Below are positions 1 to 9,747 of a stretch of 64,000 bases of DNA, piece by piece. The notes beneath the pieces are model-generated. The model was given only the letters and a program-made list of their open reading frames with translations, had not been told where the DNA came from and searched no databases. This DNA comes from Saprospiraceae bacterium (lineage in GTDB: Bacteria > Bacteroidota > Bacteroidia > Chitinophagales > Saprospiraceae), in assembly GCA_016715465.1 (NCBI GenBank), contig JADKAA010000024.1:1054001-1118000 (forward strand). Direction: 5' to 3'. A program made the translations under genes and the position numbers. Positions within the stretch are counted from its first letter, which is position 1; each line of letters opens with the position of its first letter.

Positions 1-9
1 CTTTTTTTA

Positions 10-441
10 TTAAAGTTTGAGAAAGGTTTGCTCGGAAAGCAGGCCCCGGGTAAGATCCTTCAACGAGGTATTTTCGAAAATGTGCAGCAATTTTTCTTTT
101 ACCGGTTTGTACTTGGAATGAAATGGACACGGCTGAACGTCAGAACACTCATTAAGTCCAAGGCTGCATTGGTTGAGTACATTGCCATCAAATGCTTCTA
201 CAATTTGAATCAGTTTAATGCTTTCGATGTGATTCACATCCACAAGAAATCCACCTCCGGGACCTTTGATGGACTGAATTATTTCAGACTTCACCAGTTT
301 CTGTAAAATTTTGGAGGTGAATGCTTCGGGAGACTCTATTTTTTCAGCTACATCAATTAAACTTACCCGGTAACCCTTTTGGGTTTGTGCGGCAATGTAA
401 ATGGAAGCTCGTATGGCATATTCACAGGTTTTGGAAAACAT
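10..441 (-). CDS. Rrf2 family transcriptional regulator, likely Fe-S or NO sensing
   Basis: This encodes a DNA-binding regulator of the Rrf2 family (IscR/NsrR relatives). The N-terminal winged helix begins FSKTCEYAIRA and continues through SPEAFTSKILQKLVKS to the wing GPGGGF. Three cysteines in CSLGLNECSDVQPC have the spacing of the [2Fe-2S]/[4Fe-4S] ligands of this family, so the protein probably senses iron-sulfur status, nitric oxide or redox. I start it at the ATG ending at 441, not the upstream ATG at 459, because the -7 promoter box (457-464) overlaps the upstream start. About 143 residues, normal for the family. It is transcribed alone at the window edge and its targets are not visible. 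Family assignment is firm; the signal is inferred. Confidence 0.9.
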   Translation of the reverse strand: MFSKTCEYAIRASIYIAAQTQKGYRVSLIDVAEKIESPEAFTSKILQKLVKSEIIQSIKGPGGGFLVDVNHIESIKLIQIVEAFDGNVLNQCSLGLNECSDVQPCPFHSKYKPVKEKLLHIFENTSLKDLTRGLLSEQTFLKL

Positions 442-456
442 AGTCTTAATTTTCGG

Positions 457-487
457 CAAATGTATTCATTTTTTTGATGCTTGCAAA
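457..487 (-). promoter_or_regulatory. Bacteroidota promoter of the Rrf2 gene
   Basis: Reading leftwards, TTTG (487-484), 19 bases, then TACATTTG (464-457) match the Bacteroidota sigma-A consensus TTTG-N19-TAnnTTTG exactly. The expected start site falls near 450, which places the translation start at 441. Confidence 0.75.
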
Positions 488-788
488 CTTGATCCACTGT
501 GCAAATGGCGACCCTTAGGCTGATAAGGCACATGTCACAGTTAGAATGCTTAAATGGTCCTCAGTGGAAAGTAGATTTATTAAACGGGAGGTGACTTTGG
601 TTCGCAATGCCCGAAAAATAGACTGTCCAAGATCATCTGAAAAAATAATGGATAGTTTTATCCGTTTATGGTATTGTCTTTATATTGCAGAAAATTTTAA
701 TATGACCACTGTAGTTCAGCCATCAGAATAGGTGACGGCAGTGGACATGTTTCGGTAACCATTTTTTTTCACACTCAATCATATCCTT
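488..788. other. Intergenic region, no gene found
   Basis: The stretch before the ribonucleotide reductase gene holds only a 61-codon frame at 546-731 without family resemblance or a good start site. I looked for a cobalamin riboswitch, which would make sense for a B12-dependent enzyme, and saw no convincing B12 box. Confidence 0.5.
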
Positions 789-2795
789 ATGCTTTCATTT
801 AAACTTGACGAAGAATTTATCCGACATTATGCCCATGTAAAACCCGATTTTGGGTTCAATGGCCTCGGGCAGCTCACTTTTTACCGCACCTATTCCCGGC
901 TTAAGGAAAATGGGAAAAATGAAGAATGGTATGAAACCGTGCGCAGGGTGGTGGAAGGCGCATACAGCATTCAGAAAGAGTATATTCTTAATAATGAATT
1001 GGGTTGGAGCAATCGCAAGGCACAGAAGTCTGCCCAGGAAATGTACGACCGCATTTTCACCATGAAGTTTTTACCGCCAGGCCGCATGTTATGGGCACTT
1101 GGTACGCCCATCATTCACGAGCGCAAAATCGGACAGGCCTTATTCAACTGCGCATTTGTTTCTACAGAGAAACTGGGGCACAGTATTTCAGAATCGATAA
1201 AGCCCTTCACCTTTATGATGGATATGAGTATGGTGGGTGTTGGGGTAGGTTTTGACGTCGAGGGGGCAGGCAAACTGGAAATTAATATGCCCGATGAACA
1301 AAGTACCGAAGTGTTTTGCATACCAGACACCCGGGAGGGCTGGGTCGCCAGCTTGGAAAAACTGCTGTACAGTTATTTTGCAAAAGGCCACGGTTTTCAA
1401 CATACCACAAAAATAGAATTTGACTACACCAAGGTGCGAAAGGCTGGTTTGCCCATTAAGGGTTTTGGTGGCATTTCATCCGGGCCGGAGCCATTGGTAA
1501 GGCTTCATGATCAGTTGACTGTTTTACTCAATAGACTGGACGGCCGAAACATCACGGTGACTGCGATTGCGGACATCATGAACCTCATTGGTCAATGCGT
1601 AGTGGCCGGCAATGTAAGGCGCACTGCACAAATTGCACTCGGTAATGCCGACAACCCTGAATACAGGAGATTGAAAGATTATTACTGGAATCCCGATACC
1701 CAATCCTATGAAGGTTCACAAGCCGAACGCGCCATGTGGGGATGGGCGTCCAACAACAGTGTATGTGTGGACAACAATACAGACTTCACCAAACTGGCGC
1801 AGCAGACTGCGGTAAATGGAGAACCTGGTTACATCTTTATGGATAACATCAAAGCCTATTCCCGGCTCAGCGATCCGGCCGACTATAAAGACCTCAAGGC
1901 CAAAGGGACCAATCCATGCGGCGAACAAAGCCTGGAATCTTACGAATTGTGCTGCCTGATAGAGACCTTTCCCAGCAGGGCAGAATCCCTGGATGATTTC
2001 ATGCGCACGCTCAAATTTGCTTATTTACTGGGCAAGACAGCAACCCTGGTCAATACCACATGGCACGAATCAAACCGGGTGCAAAAAAGAAACAGAAGGA
2101 TTGGTACCTCCGTTTCCGGTGTTACCAATTTTCTGAGTAAACACAGCCTCAATACCTTCAGAATCTGGCTGGAAAGTGGTTATAAGGAGATACAGCGTTG
2201 GGACGACATTTATTCTGCCTGGCTGTGTGTACCCAAGAGTATAAAAACCACCAGTGTGAAACCCAGCGGTACCGTAAGTCTGTTGGCCGGCGTCAATCCG
2301 GGTTGTCATTTCCCTGAACAGGAATATTTTATCCGCAGGGTTAGGATCGCCAAAACTTCCAACCTGTTGCCCCTCATAAAAAAGGCAGGCTTTCCTGTTG
2401 AACCCGATGTGGTGGACTCTTCATCCATGGTCATAGAATTTCCCGTCCACGCTGAAGGTCGTACACTTAAAGAAGTAGGGATATGGGAACAGGTAGCCCT
2501 CTCAGTCTTTCTGCAGAAATATTGGTCAGACAATCAGGTATCCTGTACCGTGACCTTTAAACCCCATGAAACCGATCAGATCGCCATCATCCTGGATTAT
2601 TTTAAATATGAGCTCAAGTCAATAAGCTTCCTACCCAAACTAGAATTGGGTGTGTACGCTCAAATGCCTTATGAAGCCGTATCCAGGGCCAAGTTTGACG
2701 ATATGATCAGTCGCATAACCACCATCGATTTTACGACCTTTGCAGAAGATGCGGTGGCAGAGAAGTTTTGCAACAACGATACCTGTGTGATCTGA
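789..2795 (+). CDS. Adenosylcobalamin-dependent (class II) ribonucleoside-triphosphate reductase
   Basis: This enzyme reduces ribonucleotides to deoxyribonucleotides using a thiyl radical generated from adenosylcobalamin, so it works with or without oxygen. At 668 residues it is close to the monomeric Lactobacillus leichmannii type. Visible signatures: GRMLWALGTP near residue 100; LFNCAF near 118, holding one redox cysteine; the active-site loop NPCGEQSLESYELCC near 375-389, with the radical cysteine, catalytic glutamate and second redox cysteine; VKPSGTVSLLAG near 490; and a C-terminal shuttle pair CNNDTC (661/666). There is no metal-binding small-subunit gene nearby, as expected for class II. 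It appears monocistronic. An alternative name used in databases is fused protease/RTPR, but I see no protease domain here. Confidence 0.92.
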   Translation: MLSFKLDEEFIRHYAHVKPDFGFNGLGQLTFYRTYSRLKENGKNEEWYETVRRVVEGAYSIQKEYILNNELGWSNRKAQKSAQEMYDRIFTMKFLPPGRMLWALGTPIIHERKIGQALFNCAFVSTEKLGHSISESIKPFTFMMDMSMVGVGVGFDVEGAGKLEINMPDEQSTEVFCIPDTREGWVASLEKLLYSYFAKGHGFQHTTKIEFDYTKVRKAGLPIKGFGGISSGPEPLVRLHDQLTVLLNRLDGRNITVTAIADIMNLIGQCVVAGNVRRTAQIALGNADNPEYRRLKDYYWNPDTQSYEGSQAERAMWGWASNNSVCVDNNTDFTKLAQQTAVNGEPGYIFMDNIKAYSRLSDPADYKDLKAKGTNPCGEQSLESYELCCLIETFPSRAESLDDFMRTLKFAYLLGKTATLVNTTWHESNRVQKRNRRIGTSVSGVTNFLSKHSLNTFRIWLESGYKEIQRWDDIYSAWLCVPKSIKTTSVKPSGTVSLLAGVNPGCHFPEQEYFIRRVRIAKTSNLLPLIKKAGFPVEPDVVDSSSMVIEFPVHAEGRTLKEVGIWEQVALSVFLQKYWSDNQVSCTVTFKPHETDQIAIILDYFKYELKSISFLPKLELGVYAQMPYEAVSRAKFDDMISRITTIDFTTFAEDAVAEKFCNNDTCVI

Positions 2796-2861
2796 TGTGG
2801 TATAAAGGGAAATGATAGTATGATTTAACGTCGAATTCGGAGGGAAATACGCAACCTTCCA

Positions 2862-3104
2862 TCATTCCCTTCCCGGCATCTTCAGATACAGCTCTTCTAC
2901 TCTGGCTCTGGCCCAAGCCGTCCTTCTCAGGAAGGTCAGGCTGGATTTGATGGAAGGATCGTTTTTAAAACAGTTGATGTTGATCTTCCTGCTAAGCCTT
3001 TCCCAGCCGTAGGTGGCTACCAGTTTTTCCAGCATGACTGCCAGTTTTACACCATGGAGTGGATTGTTTGGTTGGGATCGGGAATGTTGGATATCATCTT
3101 CCAT
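2862..3104 (-). CDS. VF530 family (DUF2132) DNA-binding-like protein
   Basis: A small protein of about 80 residues matching the VF530 family: NPLHGVKLAVMLEKLVATYGWE, then RININCFKNDPSIKSSLTFLRRTAWAR. The conserved NPLHG, YGWE, CFKNDPSIKSSL and TPWAR-like blocks are all present. The family has a solved NMR structure and is described as DNA-binding, but its cellular role is unknown. An upstream ATG (3170) would add 22 residues with no counterpart in the family, so I use the ATG ending at 3104. Transcribed toward the reductase gene, ending 66 bases from its stop. Confidence 0.85.
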   Translation of the reverse strand: MEDDIQHSRSQPNNPLHGVKLAVMLEKLVATYGWERLSRKININCFKNDPSIKSSLTFLRRTAWARARVEELYLKMPGRE

Positions 3105-3196
3105 AAATAGCTGACGTTTATTTGGACGTTGTGCCTGCAAAGCTAAGGTAAATCTGCCTTTTATTGGCATGGGTGCGCTCCGGCCTTCTAATTTTA

Positions 3197-5004
3197 TCAG
3201 GCATGGGGGTCATTGGGACTGTCCAGATTTTTAAACCAATTGGTCAATTGGGTGGCATAACCACTGAACAGATGCTCCTTGCTCTGGCGTCTGTCGATGA
3301 GGAATTTGATTAATTTTTTTCAATCAAATGGTGGAAGGGCAAAATGATGGATATGACGATCACCTTGATGGAAAATATCTTCCAGGGTGTGTAATGGGTC
3401 ACTTCGTGGATGTAATGATCAATTTGGATGATGCTGAACTCGAAAATAAAGATGATGCCGATATAGCCCACTACCCGGATAAACCATATGGGTACATTGA
3501 ACCTGACTGAAGTCAGCAGTAAGAGGAAGACAGAAAAAATAAATATGGCGATGAGGTTGTATTGTACCTGGTTGTATCTTTCCTGATATGATTCATCCAG
3601 TAATTTTTTATTTTCCAGGATTTTTTGTTCGGTTATGATTTGCATTTTATACACGTCCTGGTCCCTGGATATGGCTGATTTGACATTCATGAGGCGGTAA
3701 TAATTTTTAAGGTGACGGTATGCTTTCTCCGGGATTTGGTGTCTGGCATAAAAGGAATCGGCAGCAAGCGAGGCTTTCAATTCAAATTCCTGGTTCTGGG
3801 CCAATTTAGCAAACTGGACCGCTTGTTCAAAGTGTCGACCGGCTTCATCTGTCTTCCCGTTGCGGTCTAGAAACTGGGCGTACTGAAGGTAAAAGTAACT
3901 TTTTCTATCGTCCGAATTAGCCTTTTCCACATCCAGCAAAGCGTTTTCGTACATCTCCATTGCCGGATCGATTTGCTTTTTAGATTCAAGGTCAAAAGCG
4001 GACAAAAGATAAAATACAAAGGGGGAGTTTGCTTTAATTTGCAATATTTCTTCTGTTTCCAGTGACCTGAAATAATGATTCAGTTCCTTTTTATTGTCTG
4101 AATTGATGAGCGTAGTCCGCAAAAAGGCCGTCGCAAAAATATACAGCTTTTGACAGCGATGTGCTTTGGCAAAATCAATAATCTTATGGACTTGTTCGGC
4201 ATCAAAATTCCTTTCTTCATCGGATGCGGCCATGATGTCCTGGTAGCCTAGCTGGTCATGATAATAATGGATGGTATCCAGCCTGTTTTTCGGTTGCCAC
4301 AAAGCCAATTCCTTTAATTTATAGGTCAATGCATTTTCATACATGTAGTGATCCTGATAAAATTTACTTATGCCTGCAAGGATGTGTCTTTTGATATCCG
4401 ACCGCGAAGAGTTGGCTATCTGGCTGTGGGCAGTAAACAGGTTGCTGATGGCAAATTTATAGTTTCCATTCAGGTCATTGGCTTCTCCAAGCGCCAGACT
4501 GGCCAGGGATGAGCATTCCGTAATGGCCAGGTTTTGAGCCCTTTCTTGTAGTTTTGATGCCAATTCTAATGATTTTTTACTGTCTGCCTTGCTCAGGTAA
4601 TACCGAAAGAGGGCATAGTTGAGGTTCCAGTCGGCAATGGGTTCGCCATCTTCGGAAAGTACTTCAAGGGCGTCCGATGCATATTTTTGGGTGTAAGGGG
4701 ATTGGTCTGACAACTCAGGCAGAAAAAAGAAAATCGTATAAGCAGATTTTAGCGCGGCGTGGTCAGGCTGTACAATGGCTTTTACTATTTTTTTATGGAT
4801 AATGGAATCTGCGTACTGAAATTGATAGTTAAAGTTGATGTTCTTTAAGACAGCGGGGTAAAAGGTATCTTTGGTGTAGCTGGAATCATAAGAATTGATG
4901 CAAAGCTTATCACATTCACGGGCGGGCGATGTCTTAGACTTACATGTCCAAAGGCAAATCAATAAAATTCCAAATAAATGGAGTTTGAAGAAATAATAGT
5001 TCAT
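3197..5004 (-). CDS. TPR-repeat membrane protein with frameshift near its C-terminus
   Basis: The protein starts with a lipoprotein-like or signal segment (LFGILLICLWTCKSK), followed by about 400 residues of helical repeats of TPR character (for example SYFYLQYAQFLDRNGKTDEAGRHFEQAVQFAK). It ends in a coiled segment and four hydrophobic helices (IAIFIFSVFLLLL onward). The open frame stops at 3310, but the next frame continues without a break for 37 residues (FLIDRRQSKEHLFSGYATQL and on) to a TGA at 3197. One missing base in the AAAAAATTAAT run near 3310 explains this and gives about 602 residues. The C-terminal membrane part resembles that of Bacteroidota TPR signalling proteins, but I do not recognise a named family. 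It is divergent from the small exported gene at 5080. Confidence 0.7.
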
Positions 5005-5012
5005 AATAATAA

Positions 5013-5041
5013 CAAATATAGGATAATATATTTTAAATTTG
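5013..5041. promoter_or_regulatory. Back-to-back divergent -7 boxes
   Basis: TATATTTG on the minus strand (5020-5013) faces the TPR gene, and TAAATTTG on the plus strand (5034-5041) faces the gene at 5080. The two -7 boxes are separated by only 13 bases, so the two promoters must compete or be co-regulated. Confidence 0.55.
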
Positions 5042-5079
5042 CTTGCAATAAACTATTTTATTTAACTTGTAAATTACAG

Positions 5080-5574
5080 ATGATGAAAATGCTTTTGTAC
5101 GTTGGAGGAGGCCTATTACTTGTTGGCATAGGCTATTGGTTAGGTTATACACAGTGTGAAAACAATCTGCCAGTTTTGAAATGTGACGACAAGGAAATGT
5201 TGGTGCAATTGTGTGCGGATACATCCGGTGTAAATTTTGGTGGCGAGCCTGCAGAGGATGGTAACTTAAGGGAATTATATGTCCAATCCTTTAAGAATGG
5301 AGATTCGATCGGTTTTTCCTTAGACAGAAGATTGATCACTGAATTGATCGTTGAAATTGCGTCGAATACCAGTTATGGGGGTTTTCATCTGTTTCCGGGT
5401 ATGGATGATTCAGGGGATAAGTTTTTGATAAAAATTCCATTGAACAGCGACGGGGTAGAATTGCCCGATGTGGGTGCCAAAATAAAATTGGATCAAACCA
5501 ACAACTTCCTCGGCCCTTGTCCAAAATGGTGCGGTAATGACAGTCGTACCGTTATTACAAGTCCAACACAGTAA
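5080..5574 (+). CDS. Small exported or membrane-anchored protein, unknown function
   Basis: I do not recognise this protein. It begins with a clear hydrophobic segment (LLYVGGGLLLVGIGYWLGY) that may be an uncleaved anchor or a signal peptide, followed by about 135 polar residues with four cysteines (CENN, KCDDKE, QLCAD, CPKWC). The frame is open further upstream to 4978, but that part reads through the divergent promoters, so I choose the paired ATGs at 5080/5083. It ends just before a long non-coding repeat region. Confidence 0.6.
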   Translation: MMKMLLYVGGGLLLVGIGYWLGYTQCENNLPVLKCDDKEMLVQLCADTSGVNFGGEPAEDGNLRELYVQSFKNGDSIGFSLDRRLITELIVEIASNTSYGGFHLFPGMDDSGDKFLIKIPLNSDGVELPDVGAKIKLDQTNNFLGPCPKWCGNDSRTVITSPTQ

Positions 5575-5618
5575 TTGACTATTGTGTGAATTGGGGTAGA
5601 TAAAAGGAAGATAGTCTT

Positions 5619-5688
5619 TTCCTCCCCCGTCTCCCGCAGAAATTATAAATAATTCCTGCGGTATCCACCCCCTCCGGCGGGGGAGTTT
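5619..5688 (-). repeat. GC-rich double-hairpin element, reverse copy
   Basis: A 70-bp element with arms CCTCCCCC ... CCACCCCCTCCGGCGGGGGAG and an inner hairpin CCGCAG/CTGCGG around an AT loop. It is the same family as the forward copies that follow, in the opposite orientation and with a different inner hairpin. A close sibling lies at 7177-7246. Confidence 0.7.
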
Positions 5689-5709
5689 GGCTTTCTCTGA
5701 AATAGGAAA

Positions 5710-6453
5710 AACTCCCCCTCCCGAGGGGGTGGATTCCAAATGTGTGCATTTGGAAGATGTGGGAGGAGAAGGGAAGCCCCCGAAATGACAACTTCCTCAG
5801 GCAAAAGGCAATTAAAAACACCTTCCAATTACAACCTGAAGCTAAGCCCGGAGTTCCAACCATTTATCTATTCCAACATAAAACTCCCCTCGGGAGGGGA
5901 GGATTCCAAATGTGTGCATTTGGAAGATGTGGGAGGAGAAGGAAGCCCCCTGAAATGACAACTTCCTCAGGCAAAAGGCAATTAAAAACACCTTCCAATT
6001 ACAACCTGAAGCTAAGCCCGGAGTTCCAACCATTTATCTATTCCAACATAAAACTCCCCCTCCCGATGGGGAGGATTCCAAATGTGTGCATTTGGAAGAC
6101 GTGGGAGGAGAAGGGAAGCCCCCGAAATGACAACTTCCTCAGGCAAAAGGCAATTAAAAACACCTTTCAATTACAACCTGAAGCTAAGCCCGGAGTTCCA
6201 ACCATTTATCTATTCCAACATAAAACTCCCCCTCGGGAGGGGGAGGATTCCAAATGTGTGCATTTGGAAGATGTGGGAGGAGAAGGGAAGCCCCCGAAAT
6301 GACAACTTCCTCAGGCAAAAGGCAATTAAAAACACCTTTCAATTACAACCTGGAGCTAAGCCCGGAGTTCCAACCATTTATCTATTCCAACATAAAACTC
6401 CCCCTCGGGAGGGGGAGGATTCCAAATGTGTGCATTTGGAAGACGGGGGAGGA
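5710..6453 (+). repeat. Tandem array: four ~171-bp units, five double-hairpin elements
   Basis: Units run 5731-5900, 5901-6072, 6073-6244 and 6245-6416 (170, 172, 172 and 172 bp) and are nearly identical. Each carries a GC hairpin of the type CTCCCCCTC..GAGGGGG and the hairpin CCAAATGTGTGCATTTGG, joined by a spacer of about 110 bp. Hairpins sit at about 5710, 5882, 6050, 6224 and 6397. All six frames stay open across parts of the array only because the units repeat; I see no codon-like conservation and call no gene. Confidence 0.85.
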
Positions 6454-6568
6454 AAGAGGTGAATCCCGGAATGATGACTAACCCAGGTTTTGGAGGGGGC
6501 ATAGAAGCTATCCAAAAACATGGCAATATATATTTCAAAACGGCAGCTCGAAATCAACTCCAAAGCAA

Positions 6569-6627
6569 AACTCCCCCTCTTGAGGGGTGGATTCCATTGC
6601 AAGCAAATGGAAGACGGCGGAGAAAAG
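6569..6627 (+). repeat. Diverged single double-hairpin element
   Basis: A further forward copy, ACTCCCCCTCTTGAGGGG followed by TGGATTCCATTGCAAGC and a diverged inner hairpin, then GGAAGACGG. It lies between the first array and the DUF559 gene. Confidence 0.6.
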
Positions 6628-6683
6628 GGCAACCCCCGGCATTACGATTATCCCATTTTGTACATCTTGTAATCCACTCGCCT

Positions 6684-7070
6684 TTATTTTTCTCTTTCTT
6701 GCATATACTCTTCAATGTCATCTCTTAGTAATTCAACAGTATCATAAAAAGCCCTCACCAGATTTTCTTCCCAAATCCGGATCAATTTAATATTGATAGA
6801 AGCCAGATAAGCTGATTTGATCTTGTCCTTTTTTTGAACGGCTTCATCCCTGTGACTCTTCCCATCAACTTCGATGGCCAATTGAATTTCTTTGCAATAG
6901 AAGTCAACAATAAAATTCCCGATTGCCCTTTGTCTGTTGAAGGTGAGTCCCAGCATTTTTCCTTTTGATAAGGCAAGGGACCAAAGCAATAATTCTCCTT
7001 TGGTAAATCTATACCTTAATTTGTAAGCCAGTGGCCTTAACCTGGCATTGTAGTCGTGATACTTCTTCAT
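6684..7070 (-). CDS. DUF559 endonuclease domain protein (VSR/PD-(D/E)XK-like)
   Basis: A 128-residue protein of the DUF559 family, a compact relative of the very-short-patch-repair endonucleases. Typical features: N-terminal RLRPLAYKLRYRFTKGELLLW, then NRQRAIGNFIVDFYC, with the presumed catalytic core D-FYCKEIQLAIEVDG-H, and the C-terminal segment IKLIRIWEENL. The core residues D, E and the DG-SH block look intact, so an active nuclease is plausible. It is flanked on both sides by arrays of double-hairpin repeats (5619-6627 and 7177-7767), which suggests it belongs to the same mobile or selfish unit. No promoter stood out. Substrate is unknown; family call is firm. Confidence 0.88.
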   Translation of the reverse strand: MKKYHDYNARLRPLAYKLRYRFTKGELLLWSLALSKGKMLGLTFNRQRAIGNFIVDFYCKEIQLAIEVDGKSHRDEAVQKKDKIKSAYLASINIKLIRIWEENLVRAFYDTVELLRDDIEEYMQEREK

Positions 7071-7176
7071 AGCATGGAGTTATAGTTTCCAATGTATGGG
7101 ATTTTGATTTTTAAAAGTGTTAAATTTTGTTAAGATGGATTGCCTTGAAGTGGAGGGTCAGTTTTACTCCGGGTTT

Positions 7177-7246
7177 TCCTCCCCCGTCTCCCGCATGAAT
7201 TATGCATAATTCATGCGGCATCCACCCCCTCCGGCGGGGGAGTTTG
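7177..7246 (-). repeat. GC-rich double-hairpin element, reverse copy 2
   Basis: Same architecture as 5619-5688: CCTCCCCCGTCTCCCGC, an AT-rich inner hairpin (CCGCATGAAT/ATTCATGCGG), then CCACCCCCTCCGGCGGGGGAG. It opens the second array on the other side of the DUF559 gene. Confidence 0.7.
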
Positions 7247-7265
7247 GATTTGTCAAAAGAAAGAA

Positions 7266-7767
7266 ATACTCCCCCTCACGAGGGGGAGGGAAGTCCATGA
7301 AGACCAGTTTCAGCTTTGAAGTACTATTCAATAATTCCAATTAAAAGGCAGTACACATTCCAAAAAGTAATATCTCTTTCAATTGGATAACAAAAACTCC
7401 CCCTCTCGAGGGGGTGGATTCCAAATGCGTGCATTTGGAAGACGGGGAAGTCCATGAAGACCAGTTTCAGCTTTGAAGTACTATTCAATAATTCCAATTA
7501 AAAGGCAGTACACATTCCAAAAAGTAATATCTCTTTCAATTGGATAACAAAAACTCCCCCTCTCGAGGGGGTGGATTCCAAATGCGTGCATTTGGAAGAC
7601 GGGGAAGTCCATGAAGACCAGTTTCAGCTTTGAAGTACTATTCAATAATTCCAATTAAAAGGCAGTACACATTCCAAAAGTAATATCTCTTTCAATTGGA
7701 TAACAAAAACTCCCCCTCTCGAGGGGGTGGATTCCAAATGCGTGCATTTGGAAGACGGGGGAGGAAT
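7266..7767 (+). repeat. Second tandem array: three ~157-bp units with double hairpins
   Basis: Units 7291-7447, 7448-7604 and 7605-7760 are 157, 157 and 156 bp and almost identical. Each ends in a hairpin CTCCCCCTCTCGAGGGGG plus CCAAATGCGTGCATTTGG. A shortened element without the inner hairpin precedes them at 7266-7290. The spacer sequence is unrelated to the spacer of the first array although the hairpins are the same family. Confidence 0.85.
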
Positions 7768-7802
7768 GTGGTAGCCAATTCAGTTTTGATAAATCAAATC
7801 TT

Positions 7803-9564
7803 CTATGAAACAGCTTTGGCTTCAAGCTCCGTGTAATTCATGACCGTGCATACCGATTGAATCCGGACGAGTGGATTTTTTGGATGCAGGCCGGCTTCTA
7901 CCATGTGTCCAATGGCAGGCGGTGTATTGTATTGAACGCCCTTTGCTGATTTCACCAGGTAGTCTTCCGCATTAAGGAATGACTGGTTGGCTATTTCCCG
8001 GAACCATTGGTATGCATTTTCCAGGGTAAGCGAGGGTTCCGCCATCAGTGCGGCCCAGTTGAGTCTCACTTCCTGCAAAGTGGCATAGGCAAGGTACTCG
8101 GACATGAGCTTATTTTGAAGCACGAAGGCCATCAAAGCATCTTCATTGCCGGAGAAGCTTTCAATCTTTGCCAGGTTTGTTAATGAAGCCGCAAGATTTT
8201 CCTGTGTGCCTCCGTAAGCCATGTACAACTGTTCATAAGTTTGGGTGTAATAAGCACTCTCTTTGTACGCTGCAGCCTGCTTTTGTGCGGCATAAACTTT
8301 TGCATGCGCGTGCATGAGCATATTTAGCACAGGCATTGCTTGTTTTGTATATTCCGGCAGACCGATATCCATCCTAGGCGACAGGGCGGTGCCAAAGCCC
8401 ATGACGGCGGCACAACTGACGATGGCGCCGGCATCGATAAAATCTCCATATGCCTCCACAAAGCAATAGATGATGTCCGCCGATGATTGCGGACCCCAGA
8501 GGGTAGCCTGGGTTGGCTTGAGCGGTTTGAAGCCGGTATAGCTGTCCACGGTGCCATTTCTTCTGGCTGCATCATAGGCAAGATATTCCGCTATGTCAAA
8601 GGGTTTGATCTGCTTAGGGGTCAGGCCTTCCTTTTTCCAGAGTGGCTCGAAGTCGGTCTCGAGCTCGGCCGTGAAATCTTCTCCGGCCAGGGCAAAATAA
8701 TTTTTGCAAAAGGTATCATAAAAATCCGCCCCTTCCTTTTCGCCGTACACTTCCATGAACGACTTTTTATTGTGCGGCAGATTGAGGGCCACGGTCGTTA
8801 CCAGGGTCTTGTGCGCTGCGCAATACGTAAACCAGGTGGAGTCTGTCCTGAGGTAATTTTCTTCCATTATCCAGTCCCTGTAAAACATCAGGCAGGTATT
8901 GATGTCCACCATTCTGAACATGGATTTTTTGTAGTCCACCGGAAATTTCACTCCATTGTTGATGAACTTGTCTGTGAGTATGAGATTTTTATTCAGCATG
9001 GCCTGATCCACACCTTCCAGGGAAAGCACCATCACATTGCAGGGATAACCAAAGTTGTTAAACACCTCGCCATCCACGCCCCAGCTGCGGTGGTGATACA
9101 GGGGGAGAGTTGGAGGTAAGGCCTTGTCCATAATACGAGCCCATATGGGTGATGCCCATCTCCACCTTTTCGGTCTGGGCAAAGCCAGCGATGGAGTTTT
9201 TATTGAATTCCGGATGGATGTAATACATCAGGGCAAACAAGGCATCATCGGGCCGGAGTCCCATCCGCTCCCGCAGAAAGGTGTCTATCAGCTGCGATGC
9301 CCATACTTCCTTGCCATTTGCAGCCGTAAAGACACCGTATTCACTGATGGGAATCAAATGCATGCCCACACTACCATCTGGCAGTAGATACTGATAATCC
9401 TTCACATTAAAGCTGCTTCCATCGGCGAGCTGGATGTCGGTGGATCCAAATTTTTCACGACTTACCTTGTAATTGGCGAGCGCAGCATCGGTCACCTGAT
9501 AGTCACCGGGATAAACGGAGGAGGTCCTGCTGTGCATGATTGGGCTTCGGTTGATTCTGGTCAT
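7803..9564 (-). CDS. Unrecognised ~586-residue protein, split by a frameshift
   Basis: Two frames belong to one gene. The upstream frame (9564 leftwards) runs MTRINRSPIMHSRTSSVYPG through THMGSYYGQGLTSNSP; the downstream frame resumes LYHHRSWGVDGEVFNNFGYP and ends at 7803. The switch lies in a run of five G on the plus strand (9101-9105); four would keep the frame. I do not recognise the protein. It has no signal peptide or clear membrane segment, is mixed alpha/beta in look, and is helical in its C-terminal third. It is co-oriented with the cyclase and decarboxylase genes upstream, separated by about 180 bases. Function unknown. Confidence 0.6.
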
Positions 9565-9747
9565 AGAAGTTTTGCTTTTTGATCTTAAACAAATCTAATT
9601 GAATTATGCGTAGAATCCAGTGTCGTGCATGGAAAAATATGACGGGAAAAAATGGGGCTATTGGTGTTACTGATTTTTTTGTGACTGAAATAAACAGCAG
9701 CATGTGCGCACACGGACAAACAGGCCCTATTCCATATCACTAATCAC

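Noticed and set aside
460..788. Cobalamin riboswitch before the B12-dependent reductase
   Set aside because: I found no B12 box and no supporting stem arrangement.
5742..6538. Long open frames on both strands across the 171-bp repeat array
   Set aside because: They exist in several frames at once, repeat with the unit and lack start signals or any protein family likeness.
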